This document shows positions 8,788-17,398 of a DNA stretch of 64,000 bases, piece by piece (position 1 is the first letter of the stretch; every line of letters starts with the position of its first letter). The notes beneath the pieces are model-generated. The model saw only the letters and a list, made by a program, of their open reading frames with translations. It searched no databases and was not told where the DNA came from. This DNA is from Hyphomonadaceae bacterium. GTDB lineage: Bacteria > Pseudomonadota > Alphaproteobacteria > Caulobacterales > Aquidulcibacteraceae. The stretch is taken from the NCBI GenBank assembly GCA_016791365.1, contig JAEUMT010000042.1, forward strand, positions 1-64,000. Reading direction: 5' to 3'. Both the position numbers and the translations under genes were made by a program.

Positions 8788-8980
8788 CGTGAAATGAGGC
8801 AAACAAAGGCAAGGGCTTTCACTAGCGAAACCTTGATTTTTTGCCGGCCGTGTCGTATGTGCAACATGAGCCGCCGCTCATCCCCCTGGATGGCGTCGTC
8901 CCCCCCGCTGACGGATTCAGCGCGGCGGCTTTTGCCGGATCCCCTGCCGGCGAGAATGCGCCCCCTCAAGGCGCGACATG

Positions 8981-9020
8981 GAGGCCCGGTCGCGGACTGC
9001 GAACGGGCCTCTTTGTATTT
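8981..9020 (+). terminator. Intrinsic terminator between lolA and xthA
   Basis: Outer arms GAGGCCCG / CGGGCCTC and inner arms TCGC / GCGA (loop GGACT) are followed by TTTGTATTT. It ends the lolA transcript, or a possible short transcript starting near 8870 (TTGATT-17-TATGTG is upstream). Confidence 0.75.
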
Positions 9021-9049
9021 GTGAGCCGAAGACGGCAGACACCTCATCG

Positions 9050-9841
9050 ATGCTGAAAATCGCCAGTTGGAACATCAACTCCGTGCGCCTGCGGATTGGG
9101 ATGGTTTGCCGCTTCCTGGCGGAAGCGAAGCCTGACGTCCTGTGCTTGCAGGAAATCAAATGCCGCGACGGCGAGTTCCCGTCGAAGGCGTTCAAGGAAG
9201 CCGGCTACAAACACATCCATGTCGTCGGCCAGAAAGGCTGGCACGGCGTTGCGATTGTTTCACGTGTGAAGCTTGAGCCGGTCGAAGCCCCGGCGATCTG
9301 TCCGAAGAAAGAAGCGCGCATCGCGGCGGCGCTGATCGACGGCGTCGAAGTGCACAATCTCTATGTGCCCGCGGGCGCGGATGTGCCCGAGCTGACGAAC
9401 CCGAAGTTCGTCCATAAGCTCAACGTGCTCGATAAAATGAAGACGCTCTACAAAAAGCGCAAAGGCCAAACGCCGACTGTGCTTGTCGGCGATCTCAACG
9501 TCGCGCCGGGCGAGTTCGATGTTTGGAGCCACAAGCAATTGCTCAACGTCGTCTCGCACACGCCTGGCGAGACGGACCGTTTGAACGCGGTGCGCGATCT
9601 TGGCGGCTTTGTTGACCTAGCGCGCACGCACAAGCCTGATCCGGAAAAGCTCTTCACCTGGTGGAGCTATCGCAGCCCGGATTGGACAAAGAACAATCGC
9701 GGCCGCAGGCTGGATCATATCTGGGCGACGACCGATGTGGCTGTGACCTCACAAGCCGAGGCCTTTCATATTCACGTGCCGGTTCGCTCATGGGAACGGC
9801 CGAGCGATCATGTTCCCGTGGTCGCGGGCTTCAAACTCTAG
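9050..9841 (+). CDS. xthA: Exodeoxyribonuclease III
   Basis: A 263-residue Mg2+-dependent AP endonuclease and 3'-5' exonuclease for base-excision repair. It has the EEP-superfamily motifs in order: SWNINSVRLR, LQEIKC (metal Glu), GVAIVSR, VGDLNVAP (Asp-x-Asn), RRLDHIWAT and the terminal ERPSDHVPV (Asp-His pair). The length is normal. ATG 9050 begins right at the conserved LKIASWN strand, and longer frames read through the preceding terminator hairpin. Confidence 0.95.
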   Translation: MLKIASWNINSVRLRIGMVCRFLAEAKPDVLCLQEIKCRDGEFPSKAFKEAGYKHIHVVGQKGWHGVAIVSRVKLEPVEAPAICPKKEARIAAALIDGVEVHNLYVPAGADVPELTNPKFVHKLNVLDKMKTLYKKRKGQTPTVLVGDLNVAPGEFDVWSHKQLLNVVSHTPGETDRLNAVRDLGGFVDLARTHKPDPEKLFTWWSYRSPDWTKNNRGRRLDHIWATTDVAVTSQAEAFHIHVPVRSWERPSDHVPVVAGFKL

Positions 9842-9914
9842 AGATTCCGTCACGCGCCGATTGAGACGCCCGATTGCGCCGCTACAGTGCGGGCAAGCAA
9901 TACGGGGTTCCATC

Positions 9915-11765
9915 ATGCATTTCTCACGGCGCATCGTTCTTGGCGCAGGCGCGGCAAGCGCTGCTGTATTGGCCGGCTGCGCGTCGGGCGGCGCAACAAG
10001 CGTGAGCGCCGGCGCCGATCCCAGCGTGCGCATGAACGAAGTGCTCGATCGCGCCGTCGCAAATTCGCTGCGGCGTTCGCCGGAGCGCTGCACAAGCTTG
10101 GGCCTCACCGAGGAGCGCGCCGGCTATCGCTTCGTCGACAAGGTGAGCGACGCCTCAAAGCAAGCGGCGCGCGAGGCCCGCGAGCAGACCCGGGCCTCGT
10201 TGAGCGAACTTCGCGCGATCAATCGCGACTCACTGCCAGCGCGCGATAAAGTGACATACGACGTCGTCTCCACCGCGTGGTCGAACAATCTGGCAAGCGC
10301 CGAGTTTGAAGTCGGCGGCGGCGCAGGCGCACCCTACGTTGTGACGCAGCTGACGGGCGCGTATCGCTCGATGCCGAACTTCCTGAACGAACAGCACCCG
10401 CTGCGGACGGCTGACGAGGCCGAAGGCTACGTGGCGCGGGTCAACGGCTTTGTCAGCCAGCTCGATGCGGAAACGGCAATCATCGCGGAAGATGCGGGCG
10501 CGGGCGTTATTCCGCCGGATTTCGTGATCGACAAAGCAATCGGGCAATTGACGCGCTTTGCCGAGGGCGGCGCAAACCAGAATTTGCTGGTGCAGTCCTT
10601 GGTCCGGCGTTTGCCGGAGGCTCAGGCGATTCCGGAAGCTTCGCGCGCCGGATACATCAGCCGCGCAGAAGCGGCGGTGCGCGATGGCGTTATCCCGGCG
10701 GTGCGCCGCCAGATCGAGGCGCTGCAACGCATTCGCCCGCGGGCGACGCATGACGCCGGCATTTGGCGGTTGCCGCGGGGCGCCGAGATGTATTCGGCAG
10801 CGCTCGTCTCGCGCACGACGACGACAATGTCGCCGGATGAAATCCACAATATCGGCGTTGAGCTGATCGCGCAGCTCAATGGCGAGATGGATGCGATCCT
10901 GCGCGCGGAAGATTTGACGCGCGGGACGGTGGCTGAGCGCGTGCAGGAAATTTCGCGACGGCCGGATCAGCTTTATCCGAACACCGACGCGGGGCGTGAG
11001 CAGATCCTCGCCGACCTGAATGCGCAGACACATGAGATCGTCGCGATGATGCCGCGGGCGTTCAACACCTTGGCGCAGGCGCAGCTCGAAATTCGCCGCG
11101 TGCCGCCGTTCACGGAAGCAGGCGCGCCAGGCGGCTATTACCAGCGCGCGGCGCTCGATGGCTCACGGCCAGGCGCCTACTTCATCAATCTTCGCGACAC
11201 AGCCGAGTGGCCACGCTTCACGCTGCCGACGCTGAACTATCACGAGGGCGTGCCGGGGCATCACTGGCAGATTTCGATCCAACAGGAATCCGGCTCTATC
11301 CCCTTCATTCGCAGCGCCATGCTTGGCTTCAGCGCTTTTAGCGAAGGCTGGGGCCTGTATGCGGAACAGCTCGCGGACGAACTGGGCATCTATCAGAACA
11401 ATCGCTTGGGCCGACTAGGCTACCTGCAATCGGCGACCTTCCGCGCATCGCGTCTGGTTTGCGATACGGGATTGCATGCGAAGCGCTGGACGCGTGAGCA
11501 GGCAATTCAATCGATGATGCAGGCGACAGGCGATCTGGAATCATCGGTGACGACGGAGATCGAGCGCTATTGCGTGCAGCCGGGACAAGCGTGCGCATAC
11601 ATGATCGGTCGCCAGGCGATCAATCGCATCCGGCAACAGAGTACGGCCACGCTCGGCGCGCGCTTCGACCTCAAGGCCTTCCACGACACCATGCTCGCGA
11701 ATGGCGCGGTGCCGCTTTCCGTGTTGGATCGCGTGCTGGCGGATTGGGCGGCGGCGCAGGGTTAA
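9915..11765 (+). CDS. DUF885 zinc-hydrolase-like lipoprotein, Tat signal
   Basis: A 616-residue protein. The N-terminus carries a twin-arginine signal ending in a lipobox (SRRIVLGAGAASAAVLAGC), so it is probably exported folded and lipidated. The DUF885 signature HEGVPGHHW (His443-Glu444...His449) is a gluzincin-like metal site. Family members are thought to be metallopeptidases, but the substrate is unknown. ATG 9915 follows GGGG and matches the signal start. An intrinsic terminator lies 120 bases beyond the stop. Confidence 0.88.
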   Translation: MHFSRRIVLGAGAASAAVLAGCASGGATSVSAGADPSVRMNEVLDRAVANSLRRSPERCTSLGLTEERAGYRFVDKVSDASKQAAREAREQTRASLSELRAINRDSLPARDKVTYDVVSTAWSNNLASAEFEVGGGAGAPYVVTQLTGAYRSMPNFLNEQHPLRTADEAEGYVARVNGFVSQLDAETAIIAEDAGAGVIPPDFVIDKAIGQLTRFAEGGANQNLLVQSLVRRLPEAQAIPEASRAGYISRAEAAVRDGVIPAVRRQIEALQRIRPRATHDAGIWRLPRGAEMYSAALVSRTTTTMSPDEIHNIGVELIAQLNGEMDAILRAEDLTRGTVAERVQEISRRPDQLYPNTDAGREQILADLNAQTHEIVAMMPRAFNTLAQAQLEIRRVPPFTEAGAPGGYYQRAALDGSRPGAYFINLRDTAEWPRFTLPTLNYHEGVPGHHWQISIQQESGSIPFIRSAMLGFSAFSEGWGLYAEQLADELGIYQNNRLGRLGYLQSATFRASRLVCDTGLHAKRWTREQAIQSMMQATGDLESSVTTEIERYCVQPGQACAYMIGRQAINRIRQQSTATLGARFDLKAFHDTMLANGAVPLSVLDRVLADWAAAQG

Positions 11766-11883
11766 CCACGCGCACTGTTTGGCACCTGTCTCAGTTTGAA
11801 ATCAGAATGAGCGCATAGCTCGGCTGCAGATGGGCCAGGAAGGCCTATGCTTAGCGCTATGGATTGGTCCCAGATCGCCGCAT

Positions 11884-11921
11884 GCGCCCCGCCCGAGCGA
11901 TCGAGCGGGGCGCTTCTGTTT
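11884..11921 (+). terminator. Intrinsic terminator after the DUF885 gene
   Basis: Nine-bp stem GCGCCCCGC / GCGGGGCGC with a 12-base loop, followed by TTCTGTTT. It lies between converging genes; only the rightward side has a T-rich tail. Confidence 0.75.
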
Positions 11922-11924
11922 CAG

Positions 11925-12317
11925 CTAGTTCCGCCGACACCGCAGCGCGCCAGAAACGGACGGAAACGCCTCACATTCTTCACGCGGCGTGACGCGTCGT
12001 TCAAAGGGACGGATAGGACGATCCATTTCTCGCCGGACTGCACGATACGCTTCGCGATGAGGGCGCGGCGCCAAGTAGGGGGCGTATTCGTCAACCGCGC
12101 GAGCCCCACGGTAGATTTGGTCCGTGCGACGGGCATACGCATCCGCCTCTCGCCGTTCTCGCTCCGCGCGTTGCCGGCGTTGCTCAAGGTCGCCACGCCG
12201 GTCATAGCAATCATTATAGCACTGGTTGCGATTTCGCTGGGCCATTGCTGGCGTCGAAACACACACAAACGCTCCGAAGGTGAGCGCCGCTAGAAGTAGG
12301 GTCGAGACTGCTTTCAT
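11925..12317 (-). CDS. Small exported Arg-rich protein, unknown
   Basis: A 130-residue protein. It has a signal peptide (MKAVSTLLLAALTFGAFVC, cleavage near AMA-QR), then NQCYNDCYDRRGD, then a strongly charged helical stretch (LEQRRQRAERERREADAYA) likely to form a coiled coil, and a C-terminal pair of cysteines. AGGAGG stands 10 bases before ATG 12317, which sets the start. I recognise no family. The CxxxC opening resembles the Cys-rich gene at 5275-5652. Confidence 0.68.
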   Translation of the reverse strand: MKAVSTLLLAALTFGAFVCVSTPAMAQRNRNQCYNDCYDRRGDLEQRRQRAERERREADAYARRTDQIYRGARAVDEYAPYLAPRPHREAYRAVRREMDRPIRPFERRVTPREECEAFPSVSGALRCRRN

Positions 12318-12687
12318 CGGTATTGTTCCTCCTGAGGAACCCTCGCTTGTTCCCGAAGCAGCAATGCGCGGTGAGAACCGGAGGTTCCGCACGTTGGGGA
12401 ACAATTTGCAGAACGTTGTCCTTTCACTGGGTAACCCGAGACAAACCGAGTTAACGTTCAGTTTTCAAACTGAAACCGTATTCCACTGTTTCGATCGGCC
12501 GCAGTGGCGAGGGCCGCCAACTGCGCAAAGCTGTCCTTCAACTAGCGTTGCTACCGGTGTCATTCGCTTGTGAGTAGGTACGTCACAGTGGCCCCGCGAA
12601 CACGTTTGACTTAAAGACCCCACCCACGACTTTGGGAAGAAGCGCTACTGGAGCGCCGCGGACAGAAGCGGCGCCTGGAGGGATTCC
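12318..12687. other. 370-bp divergent intergenic region before pckG
   Basis: A non-coding control region between the small exported gene (left) and pckG (right). The first part is AT-richer than its surroundings around 12400-12500 and contains the palindrome listed separately. A TTGACT hexamer at about 12607 could be a -35 element, but no convincing -10 follows at the right distance. No small ORF with a ribosome site was seen. Confidence 0.5.
12457..12474. promoter_or_regulatory. Candidate operator palindrome upstream of pckG
   Basis: TTCAGTTTTCAAACTGAA has perfect 8-base arms with a 2-base centre. It stands about 214 bases before the pckG start and 140 bases before the divergent gene start. 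Its size and symmetry fit a dimeric transcription factor site; the factor is unknown. Confidence 0.45.
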
Positions 12688-14586
12688 GTGACTACAGAAA
12701 TCGCCGGCCTGCACCCCGCCCCGACGAAGCATAAGAAACTGATCGCTTGGGTCGAAGAGATCGCGGCGCTGACGAAGCCGGATCGCGTCTATTGGTGCGA
12801 CGGCTCGGAGCTTGAGTGGCATCGTCTGACGAAAGAACTCGTCGCCGCCGGCACGCTGAAGCAGCTGAACCCGGAAGCACGTCCGAACTCATTCTATGCC
12901 GCGTCGGATCCGAAGGACGTCGCGCGCGTCGAGAAGCAGACGTACATCTGTTCGGAAGACAAAGGCGACGCAGGCCCGACGAACAATTGGGTCGCGCCGG
13001 CTGAGATGCGCGCGAAGCTCGCCGGCCTGTTCGATGGCTGCATGCGCGGGCGCACGATGTACGTGGTGCCGTTCTGCATGGGCCCGTTGGGTTCGAAGAT
13101 TTCACAGCTGGGCGTTGAGATCACGGATTCCGGTTACGTCGCCGCTTCTATGCGCATCATGACGCGTATGGGCAAAGGCGCGCTGGATGAGCTTGGCGAA
13201 GACGGTTTCTTCGTTCCCGCCGTTCACACGCTCGGCGCGCCGCTGGCCGCCGGCCAGAAGGACGTGGCCTGGCCGTGCAACGAAGATAAGTGGATCGTGC
13301 ACTATCCGGAAACGCGCGAAATCTGGAGCTTCGGGTCGGGCTACGGCGGCAACGCGCTGCTCGGCAAGAAGTGCTTTGCGCTGCGTATCGCTTCGGTGAT
13401 GGCGCGCGATGAGGGTTGGCTCGCCGAGCACATGCTCATCCTCAAGCTGACAAACCCGAAGGGCGACGTGAAGTATGTCGCCGCGGCGTTCCCGTCTGCG
13501 TGCGGCAAGACCAATCTGGCGATGCTTCAACCGACGATCCCCGGCTGGAAGGCCGAGACGATCGGCGACGACATTTGCTGGATGCGTTTTGGCGACGATG
13601 GCCGCCTCTACGCGATCAATCCGGAAGCGGGCTTCTTCGGCGTTGCGCCGGGCACCGGTTCGAAGACCAACAAGAGCGCGCTCGACACGCTTCACTCCAA
13701 CACGGTGTTCACCAACGTCGCGCTCACCAAGGACGGCGACGTCTGGTGGGAGGGCCTGACGAAAGAACCGCCGGCTGGTCTCACCGATTGGCAAGGCAAT
13801 GCCTGGCTGCCGGATTCCAAATTCCCGGCCGCGCACCCGAACTCACGCTTTGCTGTGCCTGCCGGCCAATGCCCGGTGATCGCGGCCGAATGGGAAGATC
13901 CGGCCGGCGTGCCGATCGATGCGATCCTGTTCGGCGGCCGCCGCGCCAGTGCGGTGCCGCTTGTGACGGAAGCGTTCGATTGGGCGCACGGCGTGTTCCT
14001 CGCGTCGAACGTCGCCTCGGAAGGCACGGCGGCGGCCGAGAATAAGGTCGGCGAACTGCGTTACGATCCGTTCGCGATGCTGCCCTTCTGCGGCTATCAC
14101 ATGGGCGACTACTTCTCGCACTGGCTGAAGGTGGGCGAGCGTCAGGGCGCGCAGCTGCCGAAGATTTTCTTCGTCAACTGGTTCCGCAAAGACCAAGACG
14201 GCAAGTTCATCTGGCCGGGATTCGGCGACAACAGCCGCGTGCTGAAATGGGTGAGCGATCGGCTCGATGGCACGGCGGAAGCGCACGAAACCGCGATCGG
14301 TCTCGTTCCGGCGAAAGGCGCGATCGACGTCAGCGGCCTCACCATCAGCGATGAAGCGATGCACACGCTCACGAACGTCGATCTCGACGTGTGGGGCGAG
14401 GAAGCTGATCTCATCCCGGCGCACTACGAAAAATTCGGCGATCGCCTCCCGCAGCGTCTATGGGATGAGTACGCCGCGCTAATCGAGCGTCTCGGCGAAG
14501 CCCGTTCAGGCAAGCCGATCAAGGCTGCAGCGGCACGCGCCGCGGCCGCGCCGCGCCAGGTATCGGATCGTCCGGCCGCTTCGTAA
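12688..14586 (+). CDS. pckG: Phosphoenolpyruvate carboxykinase (GTP)
   Basis: A 632-residue gluconeogenic enzyme: oxaloacetate + GTP to PEP + GDP + CO2. The GTP-class signatures are clear: PFCMGPLGS, the kinase-1 loop FPSACGKTN at 268-276 with the reactive Cys272, and FGGRR. The length matches the GTP family and exceeds the ATP-dependent PckA type (~530). It starts with GTG 12688 preceded by GGAGGGATTCC. Rhizobia typically use the ATP enzyme, so the type is of taxonomic note. The C-terminus ends in an Ala-rich tail. An excellent terminator follows. Confidence 0.97.
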   Translation: MTTEIAGLHPAPTKHKKLIAWVEEIAALTKPDRVYWCDGSELEWHRLTKELVAAGTLKQLNPEARPNSFYAASDPKDVARVEKQTYICSEDKGDAGPTNNWVAPAEMRAKLAGLFDGCMRGRTMYVVPFCMGPLGSKISQLGVEITDSGYVAASMRIMTRMGKGALDELGEDGFFVPAVHTLGAPLAAGQKDVAWPCNEDKWIVHYPETREIWSFGSGYGGNALLGKKCFALRIASVMARDEGWLAEHMLILKLTNPKGDVKYVAAAFPSACGKTNLAMLQPTIPGWKAETIGDDICWMRFGDDGRLYAINPEAGFFGVAPGTGSKTNKSALDTLHSNTVFTNVALTKDGDVWWEGLTKEPPAGLTDWQGNAWLPDSKFPAAHPNSRFAVPAGQCPVIAAEWEDPAGVPIDAILFGGRRASAVPLVTEAFDWAHGVFLASNVASEGTAAAENKVGELRYDPFAMLPFCGYHMGDYFSHWLKVGERQGAQLPKIFFVNWFRKDQDGKFIWPGFGDNSRVLKWVSDRLDGTAEAHETAIGLVPAKGAIDVSGLTISDEAMHTLTNVDLDVWGEEADLIPAHYEKFGDRLPQRLWDEYAALIERLGEARSGKPIKAAAARAAAAPRQVSDRPAAS

Positions 14587-14608
14587 GCGCCGGAACTTGA
14601 GTTGAATG

Positions 14609-14640
14609 CGGCCGCTGGCGAAAGCCGGCGGCCGTTTTTC
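14609..14640 (+). terminator. Intrinsic terminator after pckG
   Basis: An 11-bp stem (CGGCCGC + TGGC / GCCG + GCGGCCG, one T-G pair) is capped by a GAAA tetraloop and followed by TTTTTC. Confidence 0.92.
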
Positions 14641-14694
14641 TTTGCTGACCACGTGGGCGCATGTGCGCTAGTCACGCGCTGACAAGGAGATGTC

Positions 14695-15309
14695 GTGTCG
14701 GACGACTACGAGTTCACGAACGACTGGTTTGCGGTCAACGCGCCGATCTGGCGCAAGATGGTGACGGAGACCACACCGCGCCGTTTCCTGGAGATTGGCA
14801 CGTTCGAGGGCCAGTCGGCGGTGTTCATGATTGAGACCTGCGCGCCGAACGGCGCCTTCGAACTCACCTGCATCGATACCTGGGCCGGCGGCATCGAGCA
14901 CAATCCGGCGGCCATGGGAGAAGTCGAAGCGCGCTTCGACCGCAATATCGCGCGAGCCAAAACCAAGCATGCGTTCACGCTGCGCAAGATAAAATCCGAC
15001 TCGACGCTGGCGATGGCGCAACTCCTGGCGGAAGGCGCCGCCAACAGTTTTGACATTTCCTATGTCGACGCATCGCACCAAGCGCCGGATGTGCTCGCGG
15101 ATGCGATCTTGGCGTTCAAGCTGACGCGTATCGGCGGCATCATGGTCTTTGACGATTATTTGTGGCGAATGGCCGGGCCCGGAGGGCACGATTTTCTCAA
15201 CCTGCCGAAGGGCGGCATCGACGCGTTCGTGAACACATACTTCCGTAAGCTCAACATCGTGACGGGCACGCCGCTGCGACAGCTCTACGTGCAGAAGACG
15301 TCCGACTAG
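14695..15309 (+). CDS. Class I SAM-dependent methyltransferase
   Basis: A 204-residue enzyme of the Methyltransf_24 / CmcI-like type. The motif-I strand and loop RRFLEIGTFEGQSA begins near residue 29; an acidic strand CIDTWAGG and the post-II segment FDISYVDASHQ follow, and the late strand is GGIMVFDDYLW. The substrate is unknown. The start is GTG 14695 with AAGGAG upstream; the nearby ATG at 14690 is out of frame. Its stop is 20 bases from the stop of the convergent polysaccharide flippase, so a role in modifying a surface glycan precursor is possible but unproven. Confidence 0.82.
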   Translation: MSDDYEFTNDWFAVNAPIWRKMVTETTPRRFLEIGTFEGQSAVFMIETCAPNGAFELTCIDTWAGGIEHNPAAMGEVEARFDRNIARAKTKHAFTLRKIKSDSTLAMAQLLAEGAANSFDISYVDASHQAPDVLADAILAFKLTRIGGIMVFDDYLWRMAGPGGHDFLNLPKGGIDAFVNTYFRKLNIVTGTPLRQLYVQKTSD

Positions 15310-15329
15310 GCGACGCGCGCCCGCGAGGC

Positions 15330-16856
15330 CTATCCGGTCGCCGAAGAGGACATTTGCTTACGCCGCCGCAAGAAGCGCGGGATCTCCGTTTGTAGCAGGC
15401 GGATGCTGTCCGCCATCGTCGCGCGGCCACGTTTGAACAACGCCGCGACGCCCCAGGCGACGAGGTACGCCAGGCTGGCGCTAAGCGCGAGTTGGACGAA
15501 GGCGTTCGGAAACGCCAGCACCTGAAGCGCCGTAACGACCGCAAACGCCGCGACCGCGCCCGCTGCGAAAGGCGCGGCGCTGACATAGAGATCGCTCATG
15601 CGAATCGGGCCGCGCCGCGTCACCCACCACCACAAAGCTGGCATGCGGATCAGTAAGTCACTTAGCGCAAAAGCGGCCGCGACGCCGATCGCGCCCCAAC
15701 GCAGGCCGATAACGAACGAAATGAGGCTGGTGACGGTGCTGAACGCGCTCCAGATCAGATAGTCGCGCGTGCGCGCCTGGCTGATGAACAGGAGATCCAT
15801 GGTCATGCTTACAGGGCGATGGAGCGCGGCAAGCGTGAGCCAGGCGAATATCGGCGCCGCTGGCGCCCACTGATCACCAATGACAAACGGCACAAGCACA
15901 GGCGCTGTGGCGCCAACGGCGACGACGCCTGGGGTTATGAACAGCATAAGCTGACGGATGACGCGCAAATAGGCGAAGCGATACCGCTCACCCTCCGCAT
16001 TGAGGCGCGATAGGATCGGCAACAGCAATTGCTGCAGCACCGTGTTGATGCGCTGAACCGGGACGATGGCGAGCTTGTTGCCGCGATCATAATGGCCGAG
16101 CGGCACAGCGCCGACAAAGCGGCCGAGCAGAATGCTGTCGGCGTCGCGAGACATGACTGTTGCGGCGTCGGCCAGCATGATCGGGCCGCCAAATTTATAG
16201 AAGGACGATAGGCCGCGAAATTGTGGGCTCTCGCGCGGAATCCAACCGACGCCGAGCCAAGCGCCGAGCAAGCTGACCACTTGCTGCACAGCGAACCCCA
16301 GAACAAGTGACCAATAGCCGGCGCCGAGCAACGCCGCGACAAGACTCGCGACAAAGCCCAGCGCCATGCTGACAGCGCTGATCATCGCCACCCAGCCGAA
16401 CTTCATCTGCCGGTTGAGCAATGCTTCGTGGATGTTGGTGAGGCCCGTAAGGATAAGAAACGAGGACGCGGTCGCCGCGACCCAGCCGGCGCGCGGATCG
16501 TTGTAAAAATCCGCCACGAAAGGTGAAGCCGCCAGCATAATCAGCGCAGCGACGCAACTGGCGACAATGGTGATCCAGAAGAGGCCGGCCACCTGCTCAC
16601 GCCGGAGCCCCGGCGCTTGAATGACGGCTTGGCTGATGCCGAAATTGAGGATGAGCGCGGAGATCGAGACCAACGGATCGATCATCGCGTAGATGCCGTA
16701 GTCGATCGGCTGCAGCAGGCGCGGCAACACCAGCAATGATGCGGCTTGGAATGGCAGCTTCAACAGCTGGGCGATGCCGATGGCGAGAGCGCCGTTCACG
16801 GCATGGGTCTGCATCGACCCTGCCCTTGCCTCGAAAATCGGATCGCCGCCGCTCAT
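15330..16856 (-). CDS. Polysaccharide flippase, Wzx/MOP superfamily
   Basis: A 508-residue integral membrane protein with about 12-14 hydrophobic segments and the oligosaccharide-flippase layout: an early LPFQAASLLVLPRLLQPIDYG, a central RDADSILLGRFVGAVPLGHYDRG segment, and a basic C-terminal tail (RFLRRRKQ). Proteins of this type flip lipid-linked glycans across the inner membrane. The middle motif (SILLGRFVG...LGHYDRGNKL) is typical of the WcaM/Wzx-like group used for exopolysaccharide or LPS. No glycosyltransferase cluster adjoins it; only the convergent methyltransferase does. Start ATG 16856. Confidence 0.87.
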   Translation of the reverse strand: MSGGDPIFEARAGSMQTHAVNGALAIGIAQLLKLPFQAASLLVLPRLLQPIDYGIYAMIDPLVSISALILNFGISQAVIQAPGLRREQVAGLFWITIVASCVAALIMLAASPFVADFYNDPRAGWVAATASSFLILTGLTNIHEALLNRQMKFGWVAMISAVSMALGFVASLVAALLGAGYWSLVLGFAVQQVVSLLGAWLGVGWIPRESPQFRGLSSFYKFGGPIMLADAATVMSRDADSILLGRFVGAVPLGHYDRGNKLAIVPVQRINTVLQQLLLPILSRLNAEGERYRFAYLRVIRQLMLFITPGVVAVGATAPVLVPFVIGDQWAPAAPIFAWLTLAALHRPVSMTMDLLFISQARTRDYLIWSAFSTVTSLISFVIGLRWGAIGVAAAFALSDLLIRMPALWWWVTRRGPIRMSDLYVSAAPFAAGAVAAFAVVTALQVLAFPNAFVQLALSASLAYLVAWGVAALFKRGRATMADSIRLLQTEIPRFLRRRKQMSSSATG

Positions 16857-17111
16857 GCGCGCGCACTATAGCGCAGTGAGCTCAGCCGGTGATGTAGCCG
16901 CAAGCGTCGGGCGACAGCGGCAAAACGACAGCGCTTGCGCGGTGTGACCGCGGACACGCTGGTTCGCCGGGCGGGCGCCCACTTGATCGTCATCGGAAGG
17001 CGAAGCGGCCCACAACCAGTTCCAAGACAGTCCGCTTCGTTGCAGTGATTTCCCGCTCTGGCGGGTCAGCTGGTTTTTCAACCGCGCAAAGGCTGGCTTG
17101 CAGAATCCATC
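16857..17111. other. Intergenic stretch, nothing convincing
   Basis: Non-coding DNA between the flippase start and the terminator at 17112-17145. Leftward reading frames here are Arg/Trp/Ser-rich and have no ribosome site. No RNA gene or promoter could be supported. Confidence 0.4.
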
Positions 17112-17145
17112 GGAAATCAAAAAGGCCCGGAGCGATCCGGGCCTT
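17112..17145 (-). terminator. Intrinsic terminator after leader-like ORF
   Basis: A nine-bp perfect stem AAGGCCCGG / CCGGGCCTT with a 6-base loop is followed, reading leftward, by TTTGATTT. It lies 64 bases after the 35-codon ORF and about 255 bases before the flippase gene, so it could act as an attenuator for the latter. Confidence 0.8.
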
Positions 17146-17159
17146 GCTTTTCGAGGTCG

Positions 17160-17196
17160 CCACCAGCGGCAACGGTTGCTGCGGCGCCGCTGGTGG
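17160..17196 (-). repeat. 11-bp hairpin between leader ORF and terminator
   Basis: CCACCAGCGGC / GCCGCTGGTGG with a 15-base loop that itself contains GCAAC/GTTGC. Together with the ORF and terminator it gives an attenuator-like arrangement. Confidence 0.6.
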
Positions 17197-17208
17197 CTAA
17201 AGCCGCGC

Positions 17209-17316
17209 TCAGAGAGCACGCAGGGGGCGGACACTCTTTGCAGGCAGCTCTGTCACCAAAATTAGGTGCGAGGCCCGAACGCACAACGCGCAACAACAGC
17301 GCAGCGAAAGCGTCAT
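17209..17316 (-). CDS. 35-residue Cys-rich leader-like peptide
   Basis: The short ORF begins MTLSLRCCCALCVRASHL and ends at 17209 (TGA). AGAGGCGG precedes the ATG at 17316 with good spacing. It has a run of three Cys codons plus a fourth, and then LILV. A strong hairpin and an intrinsic terminator follow within 100 bases on the same strand. This is the layout of a translated leader controlling transcription attenuation; the next leftward gene is the flippase at 16856. A role in cysteine or branched-chain amino-acid sensing is speculation. It could also be a stand-alone small protein. Confidence 0.45.
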   Translation of the reverse strand: MTLSLRCCCALCVRASHLILVTELPAKSVRPLRAL

Positions 17317-17398
17317 GTTGCCGCCTCTTTCAATGACGCCTGGTAGGCGAATTGCAGCACTCAATGCGCGACCGGGATTCGAACCGGCCTGCGCGGGC

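Noticed and set aside
8841-9056. 71-codon rightward ORF between lolA and xthA
   Set aside because: Runs through the terminator hairpin, lacks a ribosome site and family signal.
9256-9271. parS-like TGTTTCACGTGTGAAG
   Set aside because: 12/16 match, but inside xthA and far from parAB; the right half does not fit. Used only as a warning on chance matches.
16866-17234. 122-codon leftward ORF upstream of the flippase
   Set aside because: Arg/Ser/Trp-rich translation, no ribosome site, spans the hairpin and intrinsic terminator; looks like a chance frame in GC-rich DNA.
17366-17390. tRNA T-arm-like sequence (GGTTCGAATCC on the minus strand)
   Set aside because: The 5-bp T stem does not pair properly, no acceptor or anticodon arm fits, and it overlaps the 3' end region of the esterase gene. 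A tRNA remnant cannot be shown.
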